DNA of 64,000 bases from JAMLIN01 sp964476625 (GTDB lineage Bacteria > Pseudomonadota > Gammaproteobacteria > Burkholderiales > Burkholderiaceae_E), in contig CAYZBJ010000009.1 in NCBI GenBank assembly GCA_964476625.1, positions 1-64,000 on the forward strand. The letters are read 5' to 3'. Every line of letters starts with the position of its first letter. Positions within the stretch are counted from its first letter, which is position 1. Below the pieces are notes generated by a model, which worked only from the letters and a program-made list of their open reading frames with translations, searched no databases and had not been told where the DNA came from. Positions 1 to 11,152 of this stretch are shown piece after piece. Made by a program: the position numbers and the translations under genes.

Positions 1-2314
<2,314 letters not shown>

Positions 2315-2556
2315 GGATCTACCTCTTGGTCGCACCGGCCCGGCCCCGATGGCTGGACTGGAATTCGTTTGCCCGTCCATCTTGCCGCCGGGCTGCTGTG
2401 CCACGGTCTGCGCCGCTGCTTGCTACGCGGGCGGGCCTGCATGGATCGAAAGACGCCAAAGCGAAACCAGCAAGGTTCGCCCCCGTAACGGGCGCGTTCC
2501 TGCCGCTTTGCTTACATGCTCTTGTGTCGGTTAGGTCGGGGTAACTTTCCATTTTA

Positions 2557-4572
2557 TCAAGTCTGCCGCGCCAATGCCATAAGTTCTTGATATTTCAAGC
2601 GATCGGCCTCGCTTTCAAGGCCGGCGCCGACCAGCGTGTCGATCTGCGCCCGCAGATCGCGCTGGCGCAGCTGAGCCAGCGCGTCGCGCATCTCGGCAAG
2701 CGCCTCGTCTTCGCCGAGCTGGGCGATCGCGAGCGGGTCGCGGGCGGCATCGTCCTGGGCCCGGCGCACATCCTCGGGGGCGACCGTGGCCAGCGCACTG
2801 CAGGCGGCCTCGAAATCGGCGCCCACCGGCAGGCGGGCGAGCTCGGCGAACCAGGCTGCGAGCCCGGCCGGCAGATAGGACGCCGCCCCCGCCTCGGCGG
2901 CCAGCGCCGGATGGCGCGCCCCGAGCAGGCGCAGGCGACGCTCGAGATCGGGGCGCCGCGCCGGTGGCCGCGGTCGCCCCGGCGGCCCGCGATCGCGGCC
3001 CTGCCCACCACGCCACTGGCGCCCACCCCCCCGGCCACCGGAACCGGAGCCTGAATACGAGCCGCGCTCGCTCCTGCCCGCCCCCCGGCCCTCGTTCCAG
3101 CCGCCACCACGGCCCGCGGACCCGCCATCGTCGTACTCGGGCGGTGCGCCGGCCCCGTCCGGCCAGCCTTGCGGAGCGTCCCCGTGCCCCGCCCCGTCGG
3201 GCGCAGCACCGGCCCGGCCAGATCGCCCGGCCTGGGCCCCGCCGCGGCCCGCCCACGCCTCGCGGCTCCCGGCGCTCTCCTCGAGGTACGCGTCGAGTTC
3301 CTCGCGCCCGATGCCGGCCGTCGCCGCAAGCGCGTGGCTGATCTGCAGGCGCAGCCCGGGCGCACCGAGGGCCTCGAGCAGCGGCGCGGCCTGGGCGAGC
3401 ATCCGCGCCCGCCCCTCGGCGGTATCGAGGTCGTTGCCGTCGCGCAGGGCCTGCAGCATGTAGGCCGACAGCGGCGTGGCGGCGGCGACGGCGGCGGCGA
3501 AGCCGTCGGCCCCATGCTCGCGCACGAAACTGTCGGGATCATGCTCGGCGGGCAGGAACATGAAGTCGATGCGCTTGATGTCGTTCGCATGCGGCAGGCA
3601 GTTCTGCAGCGCCCGCCATGCCGCCTTGCGCCCGGCCGCGTCGCCATCGAAGGCGAAGACCACGCGGTCGACCAGGCGCAGCAGCTTGCGGGCATGGTCG
3701 CCCGTCGTCGCGGTGCCGAGCGTGGCGACCGCATTCCCGACCCCGTGCTCGGCGAGCATGACCACGTCCATGTAGCCCTCGACGACGACCGCGCAGCCCT
3801 CGCGGCGCAAGGCGTCGCGCGCCTCGTACAGGCCGTAGAGCTCGCGCCCCTTCGAGAACACCTCGGTCTCGGGCGAGTTCAGGTACTTGGGCTCGCCCCG
3901 GTCGAGCACCCGGCCGCCGAAGCCGATCACCTGCCCGCGCGGATTGCGGATCGGGAACATGATCCGGTCGCGGAAGCGGTCGTAGCGCTTGCGCCGCTCG
4001 GCCGACGGCGCCTGTCCGTCGTCGCCATCGGGCTCGATCACCAGACCGGCGCCGAGCAGGGCCGGCGCCGCATAGTCGGCCACCGCCCCTTCCAGCGGTC
4101 GCCAGCCTTCGGGCGCGTAGCCGATCGCGAAGCGGGCCGCGGTCGCGCCGGACAGGCCGCGTGCCTTCAGGTAGTCGATCGCCCGCTGGCTGTCGACGAG
4201 CCGTCGCTTGTAGAAGCGCGCGGCGGCGGCGAGCGACTCCAGTACGCCCGGATCGCGCCGCTGCTGCGGCTCATCGCTGCGCTCGCGCGGCACGTCGACC
4301 CCGGCCTGCTGGGCGAGCTCGCCCACCGCATCGACGAAACCGAGCCCCGCGTGGTCGATCAGGAAACCGATGGCGCTGCCATGGGCCCCGCAGCCGAAGC
4401 AGTGGTAGAACTGCTTGGTCGGGCTGACGGTGAACGACGGCGACTTCTCGGCGTGGAAGGGGCACAGCCCGAGCAGGTTGGCGCCCGCGCGCCGCAACTT
4501 CACATAGCGGCCCACGACATCGACGATGTCGGTCCGCGCGAGAAGATCATCGATGAAGGGCTGCGGGATCAA
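2557..4572 (-). CDS. dnaG: DNA primase DnaG
   Basis: Makes RNA primers for replication on the template opened by DnaB. 671 residues, longer than E. coli DnaG (581). N-terminal zinc ribbon C37-x2-H40 and C58-x2-C61, then the primase core and a TOPRIM domain with EGYMDV (about 262) and DGDAAGR (about 306), then a helicase-binding C-terminal domain from about residue 540. The extra length is an unusual Gly/Arg/Ser-rich linker at about 430-540, with many RGG and GRG motifs, between the core and the helicase-binding domain. Lies 15 nt after yqeY and upstream of rpoD in the conserved macromolecular-synthesis operon. Confidence 0.98.
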   Translation of the reverse strand: MIPQPFIDDLLARTDIVDVVGRYVKLRRAGANLLGLCPFHAEKSPSFTVSPTKQFYHCFGCGAHGSAIGFLIDHAGLGFVDAVGELAQQAGVDVPRERSDEPQQRRDPGVLESLAAAARFYKRRLVDSQRAIDYLKARGLSGATAARFAIGYAPEGWRPLEGAVADYAAPALLGAGLVIEPDGDDGQAPSAERRKRYDRFRDRIMFPIRNPRGQVIGFGGRVLDRGEPKYLNSPETEVFSKGRELYGLYEARDALRREGCAVVVEGYMDVVMLAEHGVGNAVATLGTATTGDHARKLLRLVDRVVFAFDGDAAGRKAAWRALQNCLPHANDIKRIDFMFLPAEHDPDSFVREHGADGFAAAVAAATPLSAYMLQALRDGNDLDTAEGRARMLAQAAPLLEALGAPGLRLQISHALAATAGIGREELDAYLEESAGSREAWAGRGGAQAGRSGRAGAAPDGAGHGDAPQGWPDGAGAPPEYDDGGSAGRGGGWNEGRGAGRSERGSYSGSGSGGRGGGRQWRGGQGRDRGPPGRPRPPARRPDLERRLRLLGARHPALAAEAGAASYLPAGLAAWFAELARLPVGADFEAACSALATVAPEDVRRAQDDAARDPLAIAQLGEDEALAEMRDALAQLRQRDLRAQIDTLVGAGLESEADRLKYQELMALARQT

Positions 4573-4587
4573 GCCGGGATTCCCTCC

Positions 4588-5034
4588 TCAGCCGGCGAGC
4601 CGCTCCTTGACCTGTACCGACACCGCGGCGAGATCGGCCCTGCCCGCCAGTTTACCGCGCAACAGGGTCATCACCCGGCCCATGTCGCGCTGGCTGGCCG
4701 CGCCGGTCTCGGCGATGGCCGCGTCGATCGCCGCGGCAATCTCGGCCGGCTCGGCCGCCTTGGGCAGGTAGGCCGACAGGACCTCGACCTCGGCCCGTTC
4801 CTTCGAGGCGAGGTCTTCGCGTCCGGCGGCGTCGTACTGGCTCGCGGACTCGCGGCGCTGCTTGATCAGCTTGTCGACGACGGCCATGGTCTGGGCCTCG
4901 TCGAGGCTGATCCGGTCATCGATCTCGCGCTGCTTGATCGCCGCGATCAGCAGCCGGATGGTCGACAGGCGAGCCGCATCGCGACTGCGCATCGCCGCCT
5001 TCATGTCATCGGTGATCCGTGCCTTCAGGTCCAT
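4588..5034 (-). CDS. yqeY: GatB/YqeY domain protein
   Basis: Small helical protein of the YqeY family (148 residues), related to the tRNA-binding tail of GatB amidotransferase subunit; its exact role is not established. The chosen ATG (MDLKARITDDM) has GAGG six bases upstream; an in-frame start 18 codons earlier runs into the rpsU terminator and gives an atypical N-terminus. Position between rpsU and dnaG is standard for Proteobacteria. The family match rests on the N-terminal MK(A)AMRSRDA and C-terminal MGRVM..LRGKLAGRAD segments. Confidence 0.93.
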   Translation of the reverse strand: MDLKARITDDMKAAMRSRDAARLSTIRLLIAAIKQREIDDRISLDEAQTMAVVDKLIKQRRESASQYDAAGREDLASKERAEVEVLSAYLPKAAEPAEIAAAIDAAIAETGAASQRDMGRVMTLLRGKLAGRADLAAVSVQVKERLAG

Positions 5035-5094
5035 CTTCGCCTCGCGTTCATTCCGGCTTGTTCGTCCCGCTTTTTCGCCCGCCGCCACAGACGC

Positions 5095-5116
5095 AAAAAG
5101 CCCGCTGCGGGCGGGC
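5095..5116 (-). terminator. Intrinsic terminator or attenuator after rpsU
   Basis: On the minus strand a perfect 6-bp stem GCCCGC/GCGGGC (5111-5116 with 5100-5105), 5-nt loop, is followed by TTTTT (5095-5099). It lies between the rpsU stop and yqeY, where the E. coli macromolecular-synthesis operon also has an internal terminator, and so probably lowers dnaG/rpoD transcription relative to rpsU. Confidence 0.8.
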
Positions 5117-5168
5117 CTGTCGCTTACCCTCGGGATGGCGCGCGCCGCGCGCCGTCCCGAAACGGGAA

Positions 5169-5381
5169 TCAGTAGAGCTTCTTGGGCAGCATCTGGCTGC
5201 GCAAGCGCTTGAAGTGGCGTTTGACCGCGGCCGCCTTCTTGCGCTTGCGCTCGGCGGTCGGCTTCTCGTAGTACTCGCGCGAGCGCAGCTCGGTGATCAC
5301 GCCGGCCTTCTCGATGGTGCGCTTGAACCGGCGCAGGGCCACATCGAAAGGCTCGTTTTCCTTGATTCGTACAGTCGGCAT
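5169..5381 (-). CDS. rpsU: 30S ribosomal protein S21
   Basis: Small-subunit protein S21, needed for efficient initiation. 70 residues starting MPTVRIKENEPFDVALRRF and ending in a basic KRLRSQMLPKKLY tail, the usual length. ATG at 5381 has AGGA ten bases upstream; earlier in-frame starts would add a non-conserved extension. First gene of the operon that continues to yqeY, dnaG and rpoD; divergent from tsaD with an 86-nt shared promoter region. Confidence 0.98.
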   Translation of the reverse strand: MPTVRIKENEPFDVALRRFKRTIEKAGVITELRSREYYEKPTAERKRKKAAAVKRHFKRLRSQMLPKKLY

Positions 5382-5467
5382 CGACATTCCTGTTCGCAGA
5401 ACCCGAGATTCTAACGCGACCAGCCCGGTTTTGCCAAGGCCGGCGACGGCTCGACTAGAATCGGGCA

Positions 5468-6502
5468 ATGCGTGTGCTCGGCATCGAGACTTCCTGCGAC
5501 GAGACCGGCGTCGCCCTCTACGACACCGGCGCCGGCCTGCTCGGCCAGGCCCTGCATTCGCAGGTGGCGATGCACGAGCGCTACGGCGGCGTGGTCCCGG
5601 AGCTCGCCTCGCGCGACCATATCCGGCGCCTGCCGCGCCTGGTCCGCCAGGTCTGCGACGAGGCCGCCACGCCCATCGCCTCGATCGACGCCATCGCCTA
5701 CACGGCCGGGCCCGGCCTGGCCGGCGCCCTGCTGGTCGGCGCCGCCTTCGGGTCGGCCGCGGCCTTCGCCCTGGGCAAGCCGGCGATCGCGGTCCATCAC
5801 CTCGAGGGCCACCTGCTCTCGCCCCTGCTGGCCGACGATCCGCCGGCCTTTCCCTTCGTCGCCCTGCTGTGCTCGGGCGGCCATACCCAACTGATGCACG
5901 TCGACGGGGTGGGCCGCTACCGGCTGCTCGGCGACACCCTGGACGACGCCGCCGGCGAGGCCTTCGACAAGAGCGCGAAGCTCATGGGCCTGGGCTATCC
6001 CGGCGGCCCGGCGATCTCGCGCCTCGCCGAAGCGGGCCGGCCCGGCATCTTCCGCCTGCCGCGGCCGATGCTGCGCTCGGGCAACGCGGATTTCAGCTTC
6101 AGCGGCCTGAAGACCGCGGTCCTCAACCAGGTCCGGCGCGCCGGACCCGGCGGGCTCGATGACCAGGCCCGCGCCGATCTCGCCCGCGAGATCGAGGAGG
6201 CGATCACCGAAGTGCTCGCCACCAAGGCGGCCGACGCCGCCATGGCCTCGGGCACCGGCCGGCTGGTGATTGCCGGCGGGGTCAGCGCCAATCGCCGGCT
6301 GCGCGAGCGGCTGGCGGCGCGGGCCGCCGCCGGGCGCTTCGAGCTGAGCTTCCCGCCCCTGGCCCTGTGCACCGACAACGGCGCCATGATCGCCCTGGCC
6401 GGCGCACTGCGCCTGGCCGCCGGCGAGGGCGCGATTCCGGGCGGCTTCGAAGTCAGGCCACGCTGGCCGCTGGAGTCACTGGCCGCGCCGCGGTCCGGCT
6501 GA
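5468..6502 (+). CDS. tsaD: tRNA threonylcarbamoyladenosine biosynthesis protein TsaD
   Basis: Transfers the threonylcarbamoyl group to A37 of ANN-decoding tRNAs, working with TsaB, TsaC and TsaE. 344 residues, normal length. The N-terminal GIETSCDETGVALYD motif and the metal-binding HLEGH near residue 113 are intact, followed by the CSGGHTQL and the C-terminal GGVSANRRLRERL and CTDNGAMIA motifs. Divergent from rpsU, a common arrangement. Its partner tsaE is also in this window at 10625. Confidence 0.98.
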   Translation: MRVLGIETSCDETGVALYDTGAGLLGQALHSQVAMHERYGGVVPELASRDHIRRLPRLVRQVCDEAATPIASIDAIAYTAGPGLAGALLVGAAFGSAAAFALGKPAIAVHHLEGHLLSPLLADDPPAFPFVALLCSGGHTQLMHVDGVGRYRLLGDTLDDAAGEAFDKSAKLMGLGYPGGPAISRLAEAGRPGIFRLPRPMLRSGNADFSFSGLKTAVLNQVRRAGPGGLDDQARADLAREIEEAITEVLATKAADAAMASGTGRLVIAGGVSANRRLRERLAARAAAGRFELSFPPLALCTDNGAMIALAGALRLAAGEGAIPGGFEVRPRWPLESLAAPRSG

Positions 6503-6510
6503 AGGCACCG

Positions 6511-7197
6511 TCAGTTCCGGTCGCGGTCGCGGCTGCGCACCGTATTGCCGGCGCCGGCCTTCGCCGCTGCCTTGGCCGCGCCCGTCGCCTTGCCCGCCCC
6601 GATGCGCGGTTCGGTGCCCGCGATGAGCTTCTCGATGTTGGCCCGATGGCGCCAGACCAGCAGCAGGGACATCAGCAGGATCGCGACCGAGACCAGCCCG
6701 GGCCCGAACAGGAAGGCGTGGCAGAGCGGTGCGAACACCGCCGCCAGCAGCGCGGCGAGCGAGGAATAGCGAAACGCCGCGGCCGCTGCCAGCCAGACGG
6801 CGAGCGTCGCCAGGCCGAGCACCGGCGAAATCGCCAGCAGCACCCCGGCGGCGGTCGCAACGCCCTTGCCGCCCCGGAATCGGAAGAACACCGGATAGAG
6901 ATGCCCGAGGAAGACCGCCAGGGCAACGGCGGCAATCACCCATTCGTCGAGGCCGAGGGGGGCGGCGAGCATCCGGGCGGCGAACACCGCCACCCAGCCC
7001 TTGGCGGCATCGCCGAGCAGGGTCAGGATCGCGGCGCGGCGATTGCCGGTGCGCAACACGTTGGTCGCACCGGGGTTGCCCGAGCCGTAGCTGCGCGGGT
7101 CGCCCAGCCCCATCGCCCGGCTGACCACCACCGCGAAGGAGACCGAACCGACCAGGTAGGCGAGTATCACCAACAGCCAGGGAACCACCGCCGCCAT
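6511..7197 (-). CDS. plsY: Glycerol-3-phosphate acyltransferase PlsY
   Basis: Inner-membrane enzyme that acylates glycerol-3-phosphate from acyl-phosphate, the first step of phospholipid synthesis. 228 residues with several membrane segments and the three family motifs: GSGNPGATNVLR (about 40), the HLYPVFFRFRGGKGVAT stretch (about 100), and the WRHRANI..L motif near 185. The C-terminal 30 residues are an Ala/Lys/Gly-rich tail ending RSRDRDRN, beyond the usual length. Its ATG shares one base with the stop of ybaK (TGATG), suggesting translational coupling. Convergent with tsaD, 8 nt apart. Confidence 0.96.
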   Translation of the reverse strand: MAAVVPWLLVILAYLVGSVSFAVVVSRAMGLGDPRSYGSGNPGATNVLRTGNRRAAILTLLGDAAKGWVAVFAARMLAAPLGLDEWVIAAVALAVFLGHLYPVFFRFRGGKGVATAAGVLLAISPVLGLATLAVWLAAAAAFRYSSLAALLAAVFAPLCHAFLFGPGLVSVAILLMSLLLVWRHRANIEKLIAGTEPRIGAGKATGAAKAAAKAGAGNTVRSRDRDRN

Positions 7198-7682
7198 CAG
7201 GCCTCCCGCGCGCAGGAAACCGGCTGCGGGGCGAGCAGTCCGGTGAGTGCGACCGGCGCGATCCCGAGCAGGTAGCCGCGACGCCCGCCGTTGATATAGA
7301 TGCGCTCGAGTTCGAGAACGCTGCGCTCGACGTAGACCGGCAAGGGCTTGCGGCAGCCGAAGGGCGAGGTGCCGCCGACCTGGTAGCCGGTGTGGCGGCT
7401 CGCCACCGCGGGCTCGCAGGCGACGACCGACTTGCAGCCGATCTCGCGGGCGAGGTTGCGGGTCGACACCAGGCGGTCGCCGTGCATCAGCACCACCAGG
7501 GGGCGGGCCTTCTCGTCCTGCATCACCAGGGTCTTGACCACGGCATGCTCGTCGACCCCGAGCGCCCGGGCGGCGACCTCGGTGCCGCCATGCTCGACGT
7601 ATTCATAGGGGAACTCGTCGAAGGCAACGCCCGCGCGACGCAGCGCGGCGGTGGCGGGGGTTTCGGACACATGGCGTGGCAT
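7197..7682 (-). CDS. ybaK: YbaK/EbsC-type Cys-tRNA(Pro) deacylase
   Basis: Trans-editing enzyme of the YbaK family that hydrolyses Cys-tRNA(Pro). 161 residues, the family length. Family features seen are VVKTLVMQ with the conserved lysine, then the glycine-rich YQVGGTSPFGCRK motif and YINGGRRGYLLGI near the C-terminus. Its stop overlaps the plsY start by one base. The start ATG at 7682 is preceded by a palindromic repeat element (7716-7817), so its promoter must lie in or beyond that element. Confidence 0.93.
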   Translation of the reverse strand: MPRHVSETPATAALRRAGVAFDEFPYEYVEHGGTEVAARALGVDEHAVVKTLVMQDEKARPLVVLMHGDRLVSTRNLAREIGCKSVVACEPAVASRHTGYQVGGTSPFGCRKPLPVYVERSVLELERIYINGGRRGYLLGIAPVALTGLLAPQPVSCAREA

Positions 7683-7715
7683 GCGCGAATCCTAGCAGCC
7701 CCGGCCCCATCCCAG

Positions 7716-7817
7716 ACGGCTTCGAATTCGGGCGCAGGGCAAGGCGGGGCGCCGCAGACAGTACGGACAGTACGGCAAGGCGCCCCAACGCAGTCATGCG
7801 GTCGAATCCGGAGCCGT
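7716..7817. repeat. Dispersed palindromic element, copy 1
   Basis: A 102-nt imperfect palindrome between ybaK and xerD. Outer arms ACGGCT (7716-7721) and AGCCGT (7812-7817) pair and the pairing continues inward with few mismatches; the core holds GGCAAGGCGGGGCG and GGCAAGGCGCCCC. Its core closely matches the element at 52163-52267, but the outermost arms differ while keeping complementarity. It ends 3 nt before the xerD stop codon and may also serve as that gene's terminator. Confidence 0.8.
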
Positions 7818-7820
7818 CTC

Positions 7821-8738
<918 letters not shown>

Positions 8739-8842
8739 CCGGTACGGGCGAAGGGCGGATCCGCTCGGGCGCCCGAGTCCGATACACTGCGCCACTTGTG
8801 GCGGGACGCCCCATCGCGCCCGCATTCTGACACCGGCGACCC

Positions 8843-9760
8843 GTGAACACGATCGGCCTGCTGATCCCCGACATCTCGATGATCCTGCTCGGCTTCGTGC
8901 TGCGCCGGGCCAGCGGCTGGCCGAAGTCGTTCTGGGACAACCTCGAGAAGCTGGTCTACTTCATCCTCTTCCCGGCGCTGCTGGTCTCCTCGCTGCTGCG
9001 CTCGCCGCTGTCGGTCGCCCGCGACGGCCCGGCGGTCGCCAACACCATGATCGCGCTGTTCGCGGGCATCGCACTGGCCTGGCTGGCGCGCCCGGTGCTC
9101 GATCCGCTGCCGCGCCACTTCGCCTCCGGCGCGCAATGCGGTTTCCGGTTCAACTCCTACATCGCGCTCGCGCTCGCCCAGACCCTCGGCGGCCAGGAGG
9201 GGCTCGCCCTGTGCGCGGTCTTCATCGGCTTCGTGGTGCCGACGGTCAACGTCGCCGCGGTGCTGCCGCTGGCCAGGCATGCGGGCACCGGCATCGTGCG
9301 CGAGCTCGTGCGCAACCCGCTGATCATCGCCACCGTGGCCGGGCTGGCCGGCAACCTGCTCGGCCTCCAGCTGCCCGGCGTGATCGACGCGACCCTCGGG
9401 CGGCTCGGCAGCGCCGCCATCGCCCTCGGCCTGATCGCGGTCGGCGCGGGCCTGGTGCTCTCGCGCAGCGAAGCGCTCGGCGCGCGCGAGAAACGCAGTT
9501 CGCGATCGCTGGCGATCTGGATCACCGCGGTCAAGCTCGTCGCGATGCCGACCGTGGCATTGCTGTGCGGCTTGCTGCTCGAGCTCGAACCGATGCCGCT
9601 CGCGATCAGCCTGATGTTCTGCGCCCTGCCGACGGCGACGAGCTGCTACATCCTCGCCGCCCGCATGGGCGGCGACGGCGAATACGTCGCCTACCTCATC
9701 ACGGTATCGATGCTCGCCTCGCTCGTGAGCCTGCCGCTGTGGCTCGGGCTCGTGACCTAG
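8843..9760 (+). CDS. AEC (auxin efflux carrier)-family transporter
   Basis: Predicted inner-membrane carrier of 305 residues with about ten hydrophobic segments in two halves, the AEC/bile-acid-transporter-like fold (Mem_trans family). Family signatures include NSYIALALAQ in the first half and LPTATSCYILAARMGGD in the second, the latter typical of AEC members. Substrate cannot be told from sequence; bacterial relatives move malonate, malate or similar small acids. GTG start, 104 nt from the divergent xerD start. A probable promoter element, ATACACTGCGCC, lies in between. Confidence 0.88.
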   Translation: MNTIGLLIPDISMILLGFVLRRASGWPKSFWDNLEKLVYFILFPALLVSSLLRSPLSVARDGPAVANTMIALFAGIALAWLARPVLDPLPRHFASGAQCGFRFNSYIALALAQTLGGQEGLALCAVFIGFVVPTVNVAAVLPLARHAGTGIVRELVRNPLIIATVAGLAGNLLGLQLPGVIDATLGRLGSAAIALGLIAVGAGLVLSRSEALGAREKRSSRSLAIWITAVKLVAMPTVALLCGLLLELEPMPLAISLMFCALPTATSCYILAARMGGDGEYVAYLITVSMLASLVSLPLWLGLVT

Positions 9761-9881
9761 GGACCCGCCCGGCCGGCGATCGCCTACCGTCAATGAGGCA
9801 GGCCGCGGCGTTCGACGGCCGCAAACCGCCGATGCGGCAGTGCACGGTGCGCGCGCGCTTTCGATCGTGTAGTTTTGCCTC

Positions 9882-10343
9882 ATGCCGCAACATCCGATCA
9901 GCGAATCCCTGGTCCGCGACCACCGCCTGTGCGAGCTCGCCTTGCGAGGCCTCGACGACTGGCTCGCGAGCGGCTCGCCGATCGTGCGCCACCCCCTGGC
10001 GGCCTGCTCGATCGCGCTGCTGCGCCATGTCGACACCGAGGAGCACGTCCTCTATCCGCGGCTGCGCGCGGCGCGTCCCGACATCGAGCCCACGCTGGAG
10101 CGGCTCAGCCGCGACCACGAGCTGTTCCGCGAACAGCTCTGGCAGATCGATACCTTCGTCCATGCCGACGAACGCGACGAAGCGCGCCGCCTCATCGCGC
10201 AACTGATGCGGGTGCTGCTGGCCCACAACCAGGCTGAAGAAGCCGCGGTCTTCCCGCACATCGCCGAAGCCCTCCCCGATCCCGAGGAGGTCGTCTGGCT
10301 GTTCGGCGGAGGACACTTCCGGCAGGCGCCCGAAGCCGCCTGA
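9882..10343 (+). CDS. Hemerythrin HHE-domain protein
   Basis: Soluble four-helix bundle protein, 153 residues, with the iron-ligand pattern of hemerythrin HHE domains: H in VRDHRL (14), H-x3-E in RHVDTEEHV (49-53), H in SRDHELF (78), and H/E in LLAHNQAEEAAVFPH (114-125). Expected to bind a non-haem di-iron centre and to sense or carry oxygen, nitric oxide or to act in iron-sulfur repair; which one is not shown. Single-gene unit between the AEC transporter and tsaE, no partner domain. Confidence 0.88.
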   Translation: MPQHPISESLVRDHRLCELALRGLDDWLASGSPIVRHPLAACSIALLRHVDTEEHVLYPRLRAARPDIEPTLERLSRDHELFREQLWQIDTFVHADERDEARRLIAQLMRVLLAHNQAEEAAVFPHIAEALPDPEEVVWLFGGGHFRQAPEAA

Positions 10344-10624
10344 TCAGGCGTCGGCGACATTTCCTCATCGGGTCGCCTTGCCGTGCAGGGGTTTCGCCTG
10401 CGGCCAAAGGCGATATCCCGTCACCCAGTAACGGCATTGTCGCCGGCGCGCGACAGCCCGGTCGGCTGCGGGATGGCCTCGCCCGCGGCCAGGGCGGCGA
10501 CTTCGACGCGCCCCTGCGAGCACCGCGGATGGGCCCCGGCCTCGGGCGGGCCCTGCCCGGCTGGCCCGTTGCGAGCGCCCGGCCGGATAATCGGGCTCCC
10601 GTGCCACGCGCTGCCCCGAACCCG

Positions 10625-11152
10625 ATGACCGCCCCGAACCCCGCTTCCGACAAGGCTTTCGACGATGCCCTCGAGGGCCGGCTGGCCGACGAGAGCGCCA
10701 CGGTGGCGCTCGCCGAGGCCGTCGCCTCCGCCCTCGAACCGGGCACCTCGATCCACCTGTCAGGCGAACTCGGCGCTGGCAAGACCCGCTTCGCGCGCGC
10801 CCTGCTCGCCGCCCTCGGCCACCCGGGTCGGGTGAAGAGCCCGACATTCACCCTCGTCGAACCTTATAATTTACCGAGGTTCGACCTCTACCACTTTGAT
10901 TTTTATAGATTCTCCTCGAGTGACGAGTGGCGTGAAGCAGGTTTCGACGAGTATTTCGCAGGTCCGGCGGTCAGCCTGGTCGAATGGCCGGAGATGGGCG
11001 GCCCGGGCCTGCCCGCGCCCGACTTGCGGATCCGGCTCGATGCCGATCCCGACGACGACGGCGCCCGCCGGGTCCGCCTGCAGGCGCGCGGCCCGAGGGG
11101 ACTCGCTTGTCTGAGCGCCGTACGCGCCGCGGACTGCTTCGCTTCGGGCTGA
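10625..11152 (+). CDS. tsaE: tRNA threonylcarbamoyladenosine ATPase TsaE
   Basis: P-loop ATPase that resets the TsaBD complex during t6A synthesis. 175 residues from ATG 10625. Walker A is GELGAGKTRFA (about 50), followed by KSPTFTLVEPY and the conserved LYHFDFYRF and EWPE motifs. The stretch 10860-10925 is strikingly AT-rich with rare codons (TTA, AGG, AGA, TAT, AAT) inside an otherwise GC-rich gene and contains a perfect TATAAT. Its 3' end overlaps amiC by 46 nt. The 281 nt upstream, back to the hemerythrin gene, hold no convincing gene. Confidence 0.95.
   Translation: MTAPNPASDKAFDDALEGRLADESATVALAEAVASALEPGTSIHLSGELGAGKTRFARALLAALGHPGRVKSPTFTLVEPYNLPRFDLYHFDFYRFSSSDEWREAGFDEYFAGPAVSLVEWPEMGGPGLPAPDLRIRLDADPDDDGARRVRLQARGPRGLACLSAVRAADCFASG
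10841..10870 (+). promoter_or_regulatory. Candidate promoter inside tsaE, possibly for amiC
   Basis: CCGACA (10841-10846), 18-nt spacer, TATAAT (10865-10870), about 240 nt upstream of the amiC start and within an AT-rich patch of tsaE. Four of six -35 bases and all six -10 bases match sigma-70 consensus. The surrounding codons are synonymous choices unlike the rest of the gene, which fits selection for a signal at the DNA level, but no transcription data support it. Confidence 0.4.
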
